Source of the DNA: Elusimicrobiota bacterium
GTDB taxonomy: Bacteria > Elusimicrobiota > Elusimicrobia > Elusimicrobiales > UBA9959
Direction: 5' to 3'
DNA: 29,710 nt
NCBI GenBank assembly: GCA_003482905.1
Contig: DMXM01000015.1
Coordinates: 1 to 29,710 of the forward strand
Of this stretch, positions 7,038 to 14,606 are shown piece after piece; the stretch's first letter is position 1; each line of letters opens with the position of its first letter. The translations under genes and the position numbers were made by a program. Under the pieces are notes generated by a model. The model was not told where the DNA came from. It searched no databases and saw nothing but the letters and a program-made list of their open reading frames with translations.

Positions 7038-8044
7038 TGAACCCCGCCTTGAACGAGGAAATTAAAAGGCTGATCGCGCTTGGGCTGCACCGCCGCTGCG
7101 TAGATGAAGACCTGCCGCGCGTGGCCGGGCTTACCTTGGAGATAAACCGGCTGAAGCGCGAAAGGAACGCCGTGATCTGCGCCCATGTCTACCAGACCCC
7201 GGAGATCATCCTGGGCGTAGGGGACCTGACCGGGGATTCATATAAGCTGGCCGCTGATTGCCGCAAAACCGCGGCCGACACGATCATTTTCTGCGGCGTG
7301 CATTTTATGGCCGAAACGGCCAAAATATTAAATCCCTCCAAAAAAGTTTATGTGCCCTCCGGGAACGCCGGCTGCTCGCTGAGCGAGGCCATTACCGCGA
7401 CGGACGTGAGAAAATTGAAGGCCGGGCACCCCGGGCTGCCGGTGGTGACTTATATAAACACCTCGGCCGAGGTTAAGGCGGAATCGGACTGCATAGTGAC
7501 CAGCGCCAACGCCGAAAAGATCCTGCGGCGCATGTACGAGGCTCACGACAAGGTAATCTTTATCCCCGACCGTTTCATGGGCGCCAACCTGGCGAAGACC
7601 CTCGGAAAGACCCCGGGCAGGGACATCATACTCTGGAACGGGACATGTATCGTCCATGAGAAGTTCAATGCCGGCCTTATCGATATCTACAGGCGGCGTT
7701 ACCCCGGGCTGGTGGCGCTGGCCCACGCCGAATGCCCGTCGGAAATTATCGCGGCGGCGGATTTTATGGGCGGTACCGGCGACATGATGCGCTATATCGG
7801 GAACACCGACGCGGCGGCCTACCTGCTGGTGACGGAGTGCGGTTTTGGCGAGCTGGCGCGGCTGAAGTTCCCGAATAAGAATTTTGTGGCCATGTGCCGG
7901 CTTTGCCCGTATATGAAATCCATCACCCTTAACAGCGTGCTGGCCCTGCTGACCGACCCGGCCCCGCAAGAGGTGACCGTCCCCGAAGACATCGCCGCCA
8001 GCGCCAGAGTATCCATAGAAAAAATGTTCGAACTGGCCGCTTAG
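7037..8044 (+). CDS. nadA: Quinolinate synthase NadA
   Basis: NadA condenses iminoaspartate with dihydroxyacetone phosphate to quinolinate, the second step of de novo NAD synthesis, using a [4Fe-4S] cluster. The 335-aa product shows the family blocks CAHVYQTPEI, GDSYKLA, FCGVHFMAETAKIL, GNAGCSLSE, TYINTSAEVKA, FIPDRFMGANLA, WNGTCIVHE, HAECPSEI and CRLCPYMK. Likely cluster ligands are C113, C204 and C290 by motif position. The start is ATG 7037, which overlaps the preceding TGA as TGATG; the frame reaches GTG 7019, which would enlarge the overlap. The 3' end overlaps the opposing methyltransferase by four bases. nadB and nadC are not in the window. Confidence 0.96.
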   Translation: MNPALNEEIKRLIALGLHRRCVDEDLPRVAGLTLEINRLKRERNAVICAHVYQTPEIILGVGDLTGDSYKLAADCRKTAADTIIFCGVHFMAETAKILNPSKKVYVPSGNAGCSLSEAITATDVRKLKAGHPGLPVVTYINTSAEVKAESDCIVTSANAEKILRRMYEAHDKVIFIPDRFMGANLAKTLGKTPGRDIILWNGTCIVHEKFNAGLIDIYRRRYPGLVALAHAECPSEIIAAADFMGGTGDMMRYIGNTDAAAYLLVTECGFGELARLKFPNKNFVAMCRLCPYMKSITLNSVLALLTDPAPQEVTVPEDIAASARVSIEKMFELAA

Positions 8045-8790
8045 GAACGCTTGCGGGCCAGGCAGATCAGCCTTGCGGTTTTTACGGAGAGCGGGACTCC
8101 TGAAAAACCGCCCCAGAACTTCAGCGGTTCCAGGCCGGCCTTATGCAGCGCTGCCGTCAGGCGGGTCTTATTGTAAAGACGGGTAAAGAACGTTCTGGTC
8201 AGCGCCCTGCCGCCGTTCCTGGCGATCCTGGTCCAGGCGCTGACGGTCCCATCCGCGTCCATGGAATTCTCCTCCAGGTGGAAATGATCGCCCATATCGC
8301 ACCAGTCCCGGCGCCTGAAATTGGCGCGCACAAAATCCCCGTGGATAATGTCTATCATGAAAAGCCCGCCCGGCTTTAGCGCCCGGGCCACGCCCTTGAG
8401 GGTAAGGATATCGTCGCTGAATTTATGGAAATAACCGAAACTGGTGAACAGGTTTACCGCCGCGTCGAATTCTTCTTTGAACTTCAGCCGGCGCATGTCC
8501 CCGCGGACCAGCCGCAGCCGCACTTTTTTATTTTTGGCCCTCTGCCCGGCTTCCGCCAGATATGGCGCGGAAAAATCACAGCCGGTCACCGCCAGGCCGC
8601 GCCCGGCGAATTCCACGGCATGGCGGCCGGGGCCGCAGCAGAGGTCCAGCAGTGCCGCGCCTTTTTTTAATTTCAGCTGTTTCAGTATAAAGCGGGCTTC
8701 CCGCGGTGCGTTCTCTAAGGCCGCCGGGGAGGCGGGATTATAGAAAGAGTTTTTGAAAAAAATTTTATGCCACTCGCGGGGGGCTTTCAT
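8041..8790 (-). CDS. Class I SAM-dependent methyltransferase
   Basis: The 249-aa product has a Rossmann methyltransferase domain. Motif I is LLDLCCGPGRHAVEFA (about residues 47-62), followed by an acidic residue in VTGCDFSAPYL, motif II/III RGDMRRLKFKEEFDAAVNLFTSFGYF and the post-core ALKPGGLFMIDII. The substrate cannot be read from sequence. The C-terminal half resembles small-molecule methyltransferases of the Methyltransf_25 type. It is the last gene of the minus-strand folD operon, overlapping the GNAT gene by four bases, and its stop overlaps that of convergent nadA by four bases. Confidence 0.85.
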   Translation of the reverse strand: MKAPREWHKIFFKNSFYNPASPAALENAPREARFILKQLKLKKGAALLDLCCGPGRHAVEFAGRGLAVTGCDFSAPYLAEAGQRAKNKKVRLRLVRGDMRRLKFKEEFDAAVNLFTSFGYFHKFSDDILTLKGVARALKPGGLFMIDIIHGDFVRANFRRRDWCDMGDHFHLEENSMDADGTVSAWTRIARNGGRALTRTFFTRLYNKTRLTAALHKAGLEPLKFWGGFSGVPLSVKTARLICLARKRS

Positions 8791-9269
8791 CTCTTGGCGG
8801 CTTTTACCATGTCGGCGTAGACACCGGGTTCCGAACCCTCTATGACTACGGCCCCCACCGTTTTTTTAAAAAAGTCCACCGGGCCCGCCCAGCCTACTAC
8901 GGCGTAGCCGTAACCGGCCTCGCGCATGGCTTCCAGCGTGCGTATCAGCAGGGCTTTGCCCAGGCCGCCGGTGCGCGCCGCCTCGTCCACCCCTATCGGT
9001 CCGAAAAAGCCCTTTGCCGTGGCGTCGTAGCAGGCGAAGCCGGCGATCTGTCCCGCCCTCACCGCTATAAAACAGGAGGCCGGCTGCGCCGAAAGGGCCA
9101 CTTCGCATTCCGAGGCCCAGGCCCGGGAAAAATATTTTTCCACCCAGTCAGCTATAGCCTGTTTCTCCGGGCCTATAGCCCTTTTTATTTCCACGCCGCC
9201 GGCGCGCAGTTTTTCAACCAGCGGAGCGGACGGCGGAAGGCCGTAAAGTTTTACCAGCAGGTCCGCCAT
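8787..9269 (-). CDS. GNAT-family N-acetyltransferase
   Basis: The 160-aa protein has the GNAT fold. A core strand CFIAVRAGQIAGFACYDAT is followed by GFFGPIGVDEAARTGGLGKALLIRTLEAMREAGYGYAVVGWAG. The R-x-G-G-L-G-K-A segment is the acetyl-CoA pyrophosphate-binding loop (motif A), and GPVDFFKKTVGAVVIEGSE resembles the terminal motif in which an acceptor loop precedes the last strands. The acceptor is unknown. It overlaps the Lys-rich gene by one base upstream and the methyltransferase by four bases downstream, so the two modification enzymes are probably made together. Confidence 0.85.
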   Translation of the reverse strand: MADLLVKLYGLPPSAPLVEKLRAGGVEIKRAIGPEKQAIADWVEKYFSRAWASECEVALSAQPASCFIAVRAGQIAGFACYDATAKGFFGPIGVDEAARTGGLGKALLIRTLEAMREAGYGYAVVGWAGPVDFFKKTVGAVVIEGSEPGVYADMVKAAKR

Positions 9270-9685
9270 TATTCCCCCTCCGCCGGCAGCTGGCCCTGCT
9301 GCTCCTGCGGGGGGGCGTCCTCGGCGCCTATCGGCTTGGAGGGCTTGAGCTTTACCGCCGGGAGCGCCGCTTTCTTTTCTTTGCCGGCCGCCCCCTTCCC
9401 GCCGGACTTTTTCTTTTTCGCCGGTTTTATTATCGGGTTGGCCCTTTTGTCGAATTTGTAAGCCGGCACGCTTTCCCCGGACGAGAATTTGTATTCCGAC
9501 TCCGCGGGCTCCGCTTTTTTCTTTTTCGCTTTTTTCCCGGCCCGCGCTTTTTTAGCGGCCGGCTTGGCCGGCGCGGCGGTCGGGGTATACTCTTTCAGCG
9601 CAGCTCCCTCTTCCTGGGCCGCGGCCGGCAGGCACAGCACGGCCAGCATAAATACGGGGATGAGGATTTTTAGGTGTTTTTTCAT
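9269..9685 (-). CDS. Secreted Lys/Ala/Pro-rich low-complexity protein
   Basis: The 138-aa product begins with a clear signal peptide (MKKHLKILIPVFMLAVLCLP, cleavage after AAA near residue 23). The mature part is a low-complexity, strongly basic chain of Ala, Lys and Pro with lysine runs (GKKAKKKK, AKKKKSGG, KEKKAAL) and an acidic/Gln tail. It is predicted to be disordered. Its ATG overlaps the folD stop by four bases and its stop overlaps the GNAT start by one. A polybasic periplasmic protein could bind nucleic acid, peptidoglycan or LPS; none of this is shown by the sequence. Confidence 0.75.
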   Translation of the reverse strand: MKKHLKILIPVFMLAVLCLPAAAQEEGAALKEYTPTAAPAKPAAKKARAGKKAKKKKAEPAESEYKFSSGESVPAYKFDKRANPIIKPAKKKKSGGKGAAGKEKKAALPAVKLKPSKPIGAEDAPPQEQQGQLPAEGE

Positions 9686-10608
9686 GTTAATATGATCCCG
9701 CCTTTTTTATTTTCCGCGGGTTGCGCGTCGCCGGCGGTCCCGGGCCGGAGTTCCGCGGCCTTCACGGAGGCCTCCAGCAGGCAGGCCATGGTCACCGGCC
9801 CCACCCCGCCCGGCACCGGGGAAATGGCGGCCGCGGTCTGCCTGAGGTCCTCAAAATCGGCGTCACCGCACATTTTACCGTTTTCGTCGAAATTGGTTCC
9901 CACGTCTATTATCGTCATGCCCGGCGGCAGCATCTCTTTCTTCAGCCACTTGGCTTTGCCCACTGCGGTGATCACCAGGTCGGCTGCTTTGAAGACGGCG
10001 GCCGTGTCCTTCGTGCGGGTGTGGCATAGCGTTACCGTGGCGTCCAGCGCCGTCAGCATCTGCGCCAGCGGCCGGCCCACCACGGCCGAACGGCCGGCCA
10101 CCGCAATATTAAGGCCGGCCGGGTTTATGTTGTGGAATTTCATCAGCCGCACCACGGCCAGGGCCGTGCAGGGAACGAAATAACCCCCGCTCTCTATTTC
10201 CGCAAACTTGCGTGCGATAAAAAGCCGGCCCATATTGAGCGAGGAAAGCCCGTCGACGTCCTTGGCCGCGGGGATGGCGTCCCAGGTCTCCAGCTTTTCA
10301 AATCCGTCGGGCAGCGGCCGTTCCAGCATTATGGCGTCCCAGGCGGGGTCCGCGCCCAGTTTGGCCAGCAGTCCTTTGAAGGCCGCGTACCCCTCTTCGG
10401 GAGCGGGGCTGAAGAGCTTGACCGTAAGCCCTAACTTCTCGCAGGCGGCGACCTTGCGTTTTACATACACGGCCGAGGGCGAGTCGGCGAAATAGTTGAT
10501 TATCGCCAGCGCGGGGGCGCGGCCAAGGCGCGCGCGCACCGCCTCGATGCGCGGCGGCAGGGCGGCCAGGATCTCGGCGGAGAGCGTTTTACCTTCCAGT
10601 AGTCTCAT
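9682..10608 (-). CDS. folD: FolD-family methylene-THF dehydrogenase/cyclohydrolase, variant
   Basis: FolD interconverts 5,10-methylene-, methenyl- and 10-formyl-THF. The 308-aa product has YVKRK (Y48, catalytic K52), KDVDG (D118), AGRSAVVGRP for the nucleotide-binding fold and PGGVGPVTMACLL near the C-terminus. The usual QLPLP is replaced by ERPLP (96-100), so the conserved glutamine is Glu; the usual PCTPxG reads PCTALA. Cyclohydrolase activity may therefore be altered. I chose ATG 10608 because family members start this way (MRLLEGKTL); the frame extends to 10677, overlapping the upstream gene. A terminator hairpin sits directly before the start. It overlaps the Lys-rich gene by four bases. 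Confidence 0.88.
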   Translation of the reverse strand: MRLLEGKTLSAEILAALPPRIEAVRARLGRAPALAIINYFADSPSAVYVKRKVAACEKLGLTVKLFSPAPEEGYAAFKGLLAKLGADPAWDAIMLERPLPDGFEKLETWDAIPAAKDVDGLSSLNMGRLFIARKFAEIESGGYFVPCTALAVVRLMKFHNINPAGLNIAVAGRSAVVGRPLAQMLTALDATVTLCHTRTKDTAAVFKAADLVITAVGKAKWLKKEMLPPGMTIIDVGTNFDENGKMCGDADFEDLRQTAAAISPVPGGVGPVTMACLLEASVKAAELRPGTAGDAQPAENKKGGIILT

Positions 10609-10642
10609 AAGAAAAGGCCGGGTCTCGCGGCGAGGCCCGGCC
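10609..10642 (-). terminator. Intrinsic terminator abutting the folD start
   Basis: On the minus strand GGCCGGG...CCCGGCC (7 bp) continues through a G-T pair into CTCG/CGAG with a three-base loop. It is followed by TTTTCTT and then immediately ATG of folD. It should end transcripts of the secreted protein gene at 10658-11176, and leaves no room for a folD ribosome site. Confidence 0.75.
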
Positions 10643-10657
10643 TTGCGCGCCGGCGCT

Positions 10658-11176
10658 TTATTGCTCGTCCTCCACATAAATGGAGCCGCTTAGGTAGCCG
10701 GAGCCCGAGAGCGTTACAAAGTTGGAACCGGGCCAGCCGTTGACGGAGACGCTGCCATTAAGGCTGGTGGAGCCCACAATCTTGCCGTTGCGGTAGAAGG
10801 TGGCATAGACGTTGGGCCAGACGGTCTGGAAGACGGATTGGTTGGGGTAGATCCACATAGAGGCGGGCACGCTTATATAGGAATTATTACTGGTGATCTG
10901 ACCGGAACCGTCCCGAAAAGAAGCCCAGCCGTTCAGCGTCACGGAAGTGAAGCCGCCATTGGGACCGGAAACCCAGCCGTTGCCGTTCAGCGTCACGTAG
11001 CCGGAAACCTGCACGTAGCGGCCGGCTTTGGCCGGGGCGGCCGCTATTTCCGGGTTTTTCACCTCGGCGGCGGCAGCGGGGATAAGGCCGAGCTGGTCGG
11101 TGAAGCTGAGCTCGGCCGCTTTAGCCGCCTGCGCGCAGCCAAGGCCGAAAATGAGCGCCAAAAGGATTTTTTTCAT
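10658..11176 (-). CDS. Secreted beta-rich Gly/Ser/Asn protein (172 aa)
   Basis: The start is ATG 11176 with AGGAGG nine bases upstream and an extended -10 promoter behind it. Residues 1-20 (MKKILLALIFGLGCAQAAKA) form a signal peptide. After a linker (residues 21-50), the mature domain is made of short alternating strands: VQVSGYVTLNGNGWVSG, TSVTLNGWASF, GSTSLNGSVSVNGW, FVTLSGSGYLSGSIYV. The repeated V-x-L-N-G/S-G pattern suggests a small beta-sandwich or beta-solenoid. I recognise no family. It is followed by a strong terminator, so it is probably monocistronic. A 664-codon frame reading through this gene from 12652 is an artefact; the internal start is the real one. Confidence 0.8.
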   Translation of the reverse strand: MKKILLALIFGLGCAQAAKAAELSFTDQLGLIPAAAAEVKNPEIAAAPAKAGRYVQVSGYVTLNGNGWVSGPNGGFTSVTLNGWASFRDGSGQITSNNSYISVPASMWIYPNQSVFQTVWPNVYATFYRNGKIVGSTSLNGSVSVNGWPGSNFVTLSGSGYLSGSIYVEDEQ

Positions 11177-11204
11177 AAAATATACGCCTCCTGAATTTAA
11201 AATA

Positions 11205-11213
11205 ATTATAGCA
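11205..11213 (-). promoter_or_regulatory. Extended -10 promoter of the secreted protein gene
   Basis: On the minus strand TGC-TATAAT (11213 to 11205) is an extended -10 with a consensus hexamer. TTGAAA lies 20 bases further upstream, too far for an ideal -35. The ribosome site AGGAGG follows about 12 bases downstream. Confidence 0.55.
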
Positions 11214-11290
11214 AAAGGCCGCGGCGGGGTTTTCAACGGGTATTTTTTTCTTGTAGTATATTGGAACAGCCTAGACGGATAGAGGATCTC

Positions 11291-13387
11291 ATGGAAAGAA
11301 TTACCGATCACCCGGTGCTCCAGCCGCAGGAACGCGCGGAAATAAAATTCACTTTTGACGGAAGACCGTGCTCGGCCCTCGAAGGCGAGGTTGTTTCCAG
11401 CGCGCTTTACGCCAACGGCATAAAGATCTTCAGCCATCACCAGAAAGACGCGAGCCCCCAGGGGATATTCTGCGCCAACGGCCAGTGCGCCCAGTGCTCC
11501 GTGATAGCCGACGGGCTTACGGTGAAGTCCTGCGTAACCCCGGTGCGCGCGGGCATGAAGGTGGAGACCCTGCGCGGCGCGGCCAAGCTGCCCAGGGCCG
11601 CCTGCGTAAGCGAATTCGGACGGGTAGAGGAGCTGGACGTGGACGCCCTTATAATCGGCGGCGGGCCCTCGGGCCTGGCGGCGGCGGCCGAACTGGGCAA
11701 ACTTAACGTCAGCACCCTGATAATAGACGACAAAACGGCGTTCGGCGGCAAGCTGGTGCTGCAGACCCATAAATTTTTCGGTTCGGTGGAAGACTGCTAC
11801 GCCGGCACCCGCGGCGTGGACATCGCGGCCAGACTGGAAGAGCAGCTTAAGGATTACCCGTCGGTAAAGGTCTGGGCCGACGCCACCTGCCTGGCCGTCT
11901 TCTCCGATAAAAAAGCCGGGGTGCTGCGCGGCGGAAAATATTACCTTGTAAGACCCAAAGCAATTATAAGCGCCACCGGCGCCAGGGAAAAGTCCCTGGC
12001 CTTCCCGGGCAATACCCTGCCCGGCGTATACGGCGCAGGGGCCTTCCAAACCCTTGTCAACCGGGACCTGGTGCGCCCGGCCAAAAGGCTGTTCATCGTG
12101 GGCGGCGGCAACGTGGGGCTTATAGCGGCTTACCACGCCCTGCAGGCCGGGATCAAAGTGGTGGGGCTGATAGAGGCGCAAAGCGCCTGCGGCGGCTACA
12201 AAGTGCACGAGGACAAGATCCGTCGCCTGGGCGTGCCGGTATACACCCGCCACACCATACTCCGGGCCGACGGTAAGGACGGCCTGGAAACCGTCACCAT
12301 AGCCGGCGTGGACGATAAATTCAGGCCGCTGCCCGGTACGGAAAAGACTTTCAAAGCCGATACGCTGCTTATCGCCGTGGGCCTCAGCTCCGTAGACGAG
12401 TTCCACGCGCAGGCCCGCGAGGCCGGCATGCAGGCTTTCATCTGCGGCGACGCTGAGGAGATAGCCGAGGCCTCGGCCGCCATGTTCAGCGGCAAGATCA
12501 CCGCGCATAAAGTGCTCAAGAGCCTTGGTGTGATGGCCGCCCCGGTGCCGCAATTCTGGTTCGACCGCCTCGAGGTGCTGAAGTCCAGGCCTGGCGCCAC
12601 CCATCCCCCGGCGCCCAAGGACCACGCCCGGCCGGTCTACCCGGTGCTGCATTGCCGCCAGGAGATCCCCTGCAACCCCTGCGTAACCGTCTGCCCAAAA
12701 AAATCCATTAAGCTTTCCGGCGACAGTATAATGAACACCCCGAAATTCGAAGGGGACTGCATCGGCTGCTTTAAGTGCCTGCTCATCTGCCCGGGGCTGG
12801 CCGTGACGATAGTGGATTACCGCAAGGACGCGAAGAACCCGTCGGTAGCGTTGCCGTTCGAGATCGGGCGCGGGCTTGTGAAGAAGGGGGACCGCGTGCG
12901 CCTGACCGGCCGGGAAGGCGCCGACCTCGGGGAGGCCGAGGTGCTGGACGTAAAGGATTTTAAAGCCGAGAACACACTGATAGTGATAGTAAAAGCGGCG
13001 CCGGAGACCGCCGACCTGGCGGTTTCGCTCAGGCTCTACGCGGCGGAGGCCGGGGAAAAGTCCGCGGCCGACCTCGCCGGGGCCGACGACGACACCATCA
13101 TCTGCCGCTGCGAGCGGGTGAGCTTGGGTGAAATACGCCGGGTTATACGCTCCGGCATGCGCGACCTGAACCAGCTGAAGGCGGTTACGCGGGCCGGCAT
13201 GGGAGCCTGCGGCTCCAAGACCTGCTCGGCCATGCTGGTCAGCATATTCAGGAGCGAGGGCGTGGACCCGGCCGAGATCACGGCCTTTACCAGGCGCCCC
13301 CTTTTTGTTGAGGCTCCCCTCGGCGCTTTCTCCAACGCGGAGTGCCGGACGGACGCTGACGAAAAGACCCGCTGGAGCGGTTTCTGA
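11291..13387 (+). CDS. Multidomain FAD/Fe-S oxidoreductase (dehydrogenase alpha-type fusion)
   Basis: The 698-aa product fuses four electron-transfer modules. Residues 17-95 are an HcnA-like [2Fe-2S] ferredoxin (C61, C66, C69, C81). Residues 117-410 are an FAD/NAD(P) disulfide-oxidoreductase fold (GGGPSG 123-128 for FAD; IVGGGNVG 269-276 for the second nucleotide). Residues 455-505 form a ferredoxin domain (C455, C461, C464, C468; C490, C493, C496, C500). Residues 604-650 are a BFD-like [2Fe-2S] domain (CRC 605-607, GACGSKTC 639-645). This corresponds to the alpha subunits of HcnB, opine oxidase and archaeal L-proline dehydrogenase with their small Fe-S subunits fused on. No aminomethyltransferase domain is present, so it is not a classical sarcosine oxidase. 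ATG 11291 has GAGGA four bases upstream; TTG 11261 is less likely. The catalytic partner follows after 11 bases. Confidence 0.88.
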   Translation: MERITDHPVLQPQERAEIKFTFDGRPCSALEGEVVSSALYANGIKIFSHHQKDASPQGIFCANGQCAQCSVIADGLTVKSCVTPVRAGMKVETLRGAAKLPRAACVSEFGRVEELDVDALIIGGGPSGLAAAAELGKLNVSTLIIDDKTAFGGKLVLQTHKFFGSVEDCYAGTRGVDIAARLEEQLKDYPSVKVWADATCLAVFSDKKAGVLRGGKYYLVRPKAIISATGAREKSLAFPGNTLPGVYGAGAFQTLVNRDLVRPAKRLFIVGGGNVGLIAAYHALQAGIKVVGLIEAQSACGGYKVHEDKIRRLGVPVYTRHTILRADGKDGLETVTIAGVDDKFRPLPGTEKTFKADTLLIAVGLSSVDEFHAQAREAGMQAFICGDAEEIAEASAAMFSGKITAHKVLKSLGVMAAPVPQFWFDRLEVLKSRPGATHPPAPKDHARPVYPVLHCRQEIPCNPCVTVCPKKSIKLSGDSIMNTPKFEGDCIGCFKCLLICPGLAVTIVDYRKDAKNPSVALPFEIGRGLVKKGDRVRLTGREGADLGEAEVLDVKDFKAENTLIVIVKAAPETADLAVSLRLYAAEAGEKSAADLAGADDDTIICRCERVSLGEIRRVIRSGMRDLNQLKAVTRAGMGACGSKTCSAMLVSIFRSEGVDPAEITAFTRRPLFVEAPLGAFSNAECRTDADEKTRWSGF

Positions 13388-13398
13388 ACGGAACTATT

Positions 13399-14553
13399 AT
13401 GGCTGACAACTACGATGTGATAGTGATCGGCGCCGGCAGCGTGGGCGTGCCCCTGGCCCTGGCGCTGGCCGAAAGAAATATCAAAACCCTGGTACTGGAC
13501 GCGGCCGCCTCCCCGGGCCAGGGCCAGAACAAATGCGCCATAGGCGGCTTGCGGGCCACTCACTCCGACGGCTCCAAGATCAAGACCTGCCTGCGCAGCC
13601 TGGAGATCTTTTCCACCTGGGAACGGAAACACGGCGACGATATCGGCTGGATAAAGGGCGGCTACGCTTTCCCCGTTTATACGGAGCGGGACGAGGCCGT
13701 GCTGCGGGACCTGTTGAAAGTACAGCGCGGTTTCGGTCTGAACATAGACTGGGCTGGCGCGGATAAGCTGAGGGAGCTGGTGCCCGGCATAGCTGAAAAG
13801 GACCTGCGCGGAGGGACCTATTCTCCCGACGACGGCTCAGCTTCGCCGCTGTTGTCCATTAACGCTTTTTACCGCCGCGCCGTTAAGCTGGGCGCCGAAT
13901 TCCGGTTCAAGGAACCGGTTAAGGAAATACTGGCCGAAAAGGGCGAGGTTAAAGGCGTTCTGACCCCCCAGGGGCGCTATTACTCCAAATACGTGGTCAA
14001 CGCGGCCGGGGCCCAGGCCGCCGCCGTCAGCGACCTGGCGGGAATAAAAGTGCCCGTGAACCCGGACTGCCACGAGGCCGGCATAACCGAGCCCGCCCAA
14101 AGGTTCTTCGAGCCGATGGTGGTGGATATCCGCCCCGGGGACAAGTCCAAAAATTATTATTTCTACCAGAACTGGGAAGGGCAGATAGTGTTCTGCCTTA
14201 CCCCCCAGCCGCCCATCTGGGGGCATGACAGGCGGTCCACCTCGGAGTTCCTGCCGGAGATCTCCCGGCGCATGATATCGCTGATGCCGAACCTCTCCGT
14301 CCTCAGGGTGCGGCGCACCTGGCGCGGCCTCTATCCGATGACGCCGGACGGCTTTCCCATAGTGGATTTCCCGGCCGCCCTGAAAGGCTACGTTCTTGCC
14401 GTCGGCATGTGCGGCCAGGGCTTTATGCTGGGGCCGGGCCTGGGAGAAGCCATAGCGGCCCATATAGCGGGCGCTGCCTCCGCCGGGGACAGGGAAATGA
14501 TATCAGGCTTCCGCCTGGATCGCGCCTTCTCCGGCCAGGAAAAACTGAAGTAG
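13399..14553 (+). CDS. FAD-dependent amine/amino-acid dehydrogenase (DAO family)
   Basis: The 384-aa product belongs to the DAO (glycine/D-amino-acid oxidase, sarcosine oxidase beta, HcnC) family. The N-terminal FAD-binding motif is DVIVIGAGSVGVPLA (GAGSVG 11-16). The stretch GQNKCAIGGLRATHSD is characteristic of the sarcosine-oxidase-beta-like branch. The C-terminal block YPMTPDGFPIVDF...GYVLAVGMCGQGFMLGPGLGE closes the FAD site. It should take electrons from an amino acid or secondary amine and pass them to the Fe-S/FAD subunit encoded 11 bases upstream, forming an alpha-beta complex. The substrate (proline, hydroxyproline, sarcosine, an opine or another) cannot be decided from sequence. 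A GC palindrome follows the stop at 14553-14564. Confidence 0.88.
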   Translation: MADNYDVIVIGAGSVGVPLALALAERNIKTLVLDAAASPGQGQNKCAIGGLRATHSDGSKIKTCLRSLEIFSTWERKHGDDIGWIKGGYAFPVYTERDEAVLRDLLKVQRGFGLNIDWAGADKLRELVPGIAEKDLRGGTYSPDDGSASPLLSINAFYRRAVKLGAEFRFKEPVKEILAEKGEVKGVLTPQGRYYSKYVVNAAGAQAAAVSDLAGIKVPVNPDCHEAGITEPAQRFFEPMVVDIRPGDKSKNYYFYQNWEGQIVFCLTPQPPIWGHDRRSTSEFLPEISRRMISLMPNLSVLRVRRTWRGLYPMTPDGFPIVDFPAALKGYVLAVGMCGQGFMLGPGLGEAIAAHIAGAASAGDREMISGFRLDRAFSGQEKLK

Positions 14554-14606
14554 GCGGGCCCGCCGTTCCGGCGCAATAAAACGGCCACCCTCCGCGTTAT
14601 AACCAT

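Noticed and set aside
10658..12652. A 664-codon minus-strand frame opposite the Fe-S/FAD oxidoreductase
   Set aside because: It is a codon-bias shadow of the plus-strand gene; only its last part (from ATG 11176, with signal peptide and ribosome site) is a gene.
11291..13387. Heterotetrameric sarcosine oxidase alpha subunit
   Set aside because: The C-terminal aminomethyltransferase (GcvT-like) domain is absent; ferredoxin and BFD-like modules are there instead.
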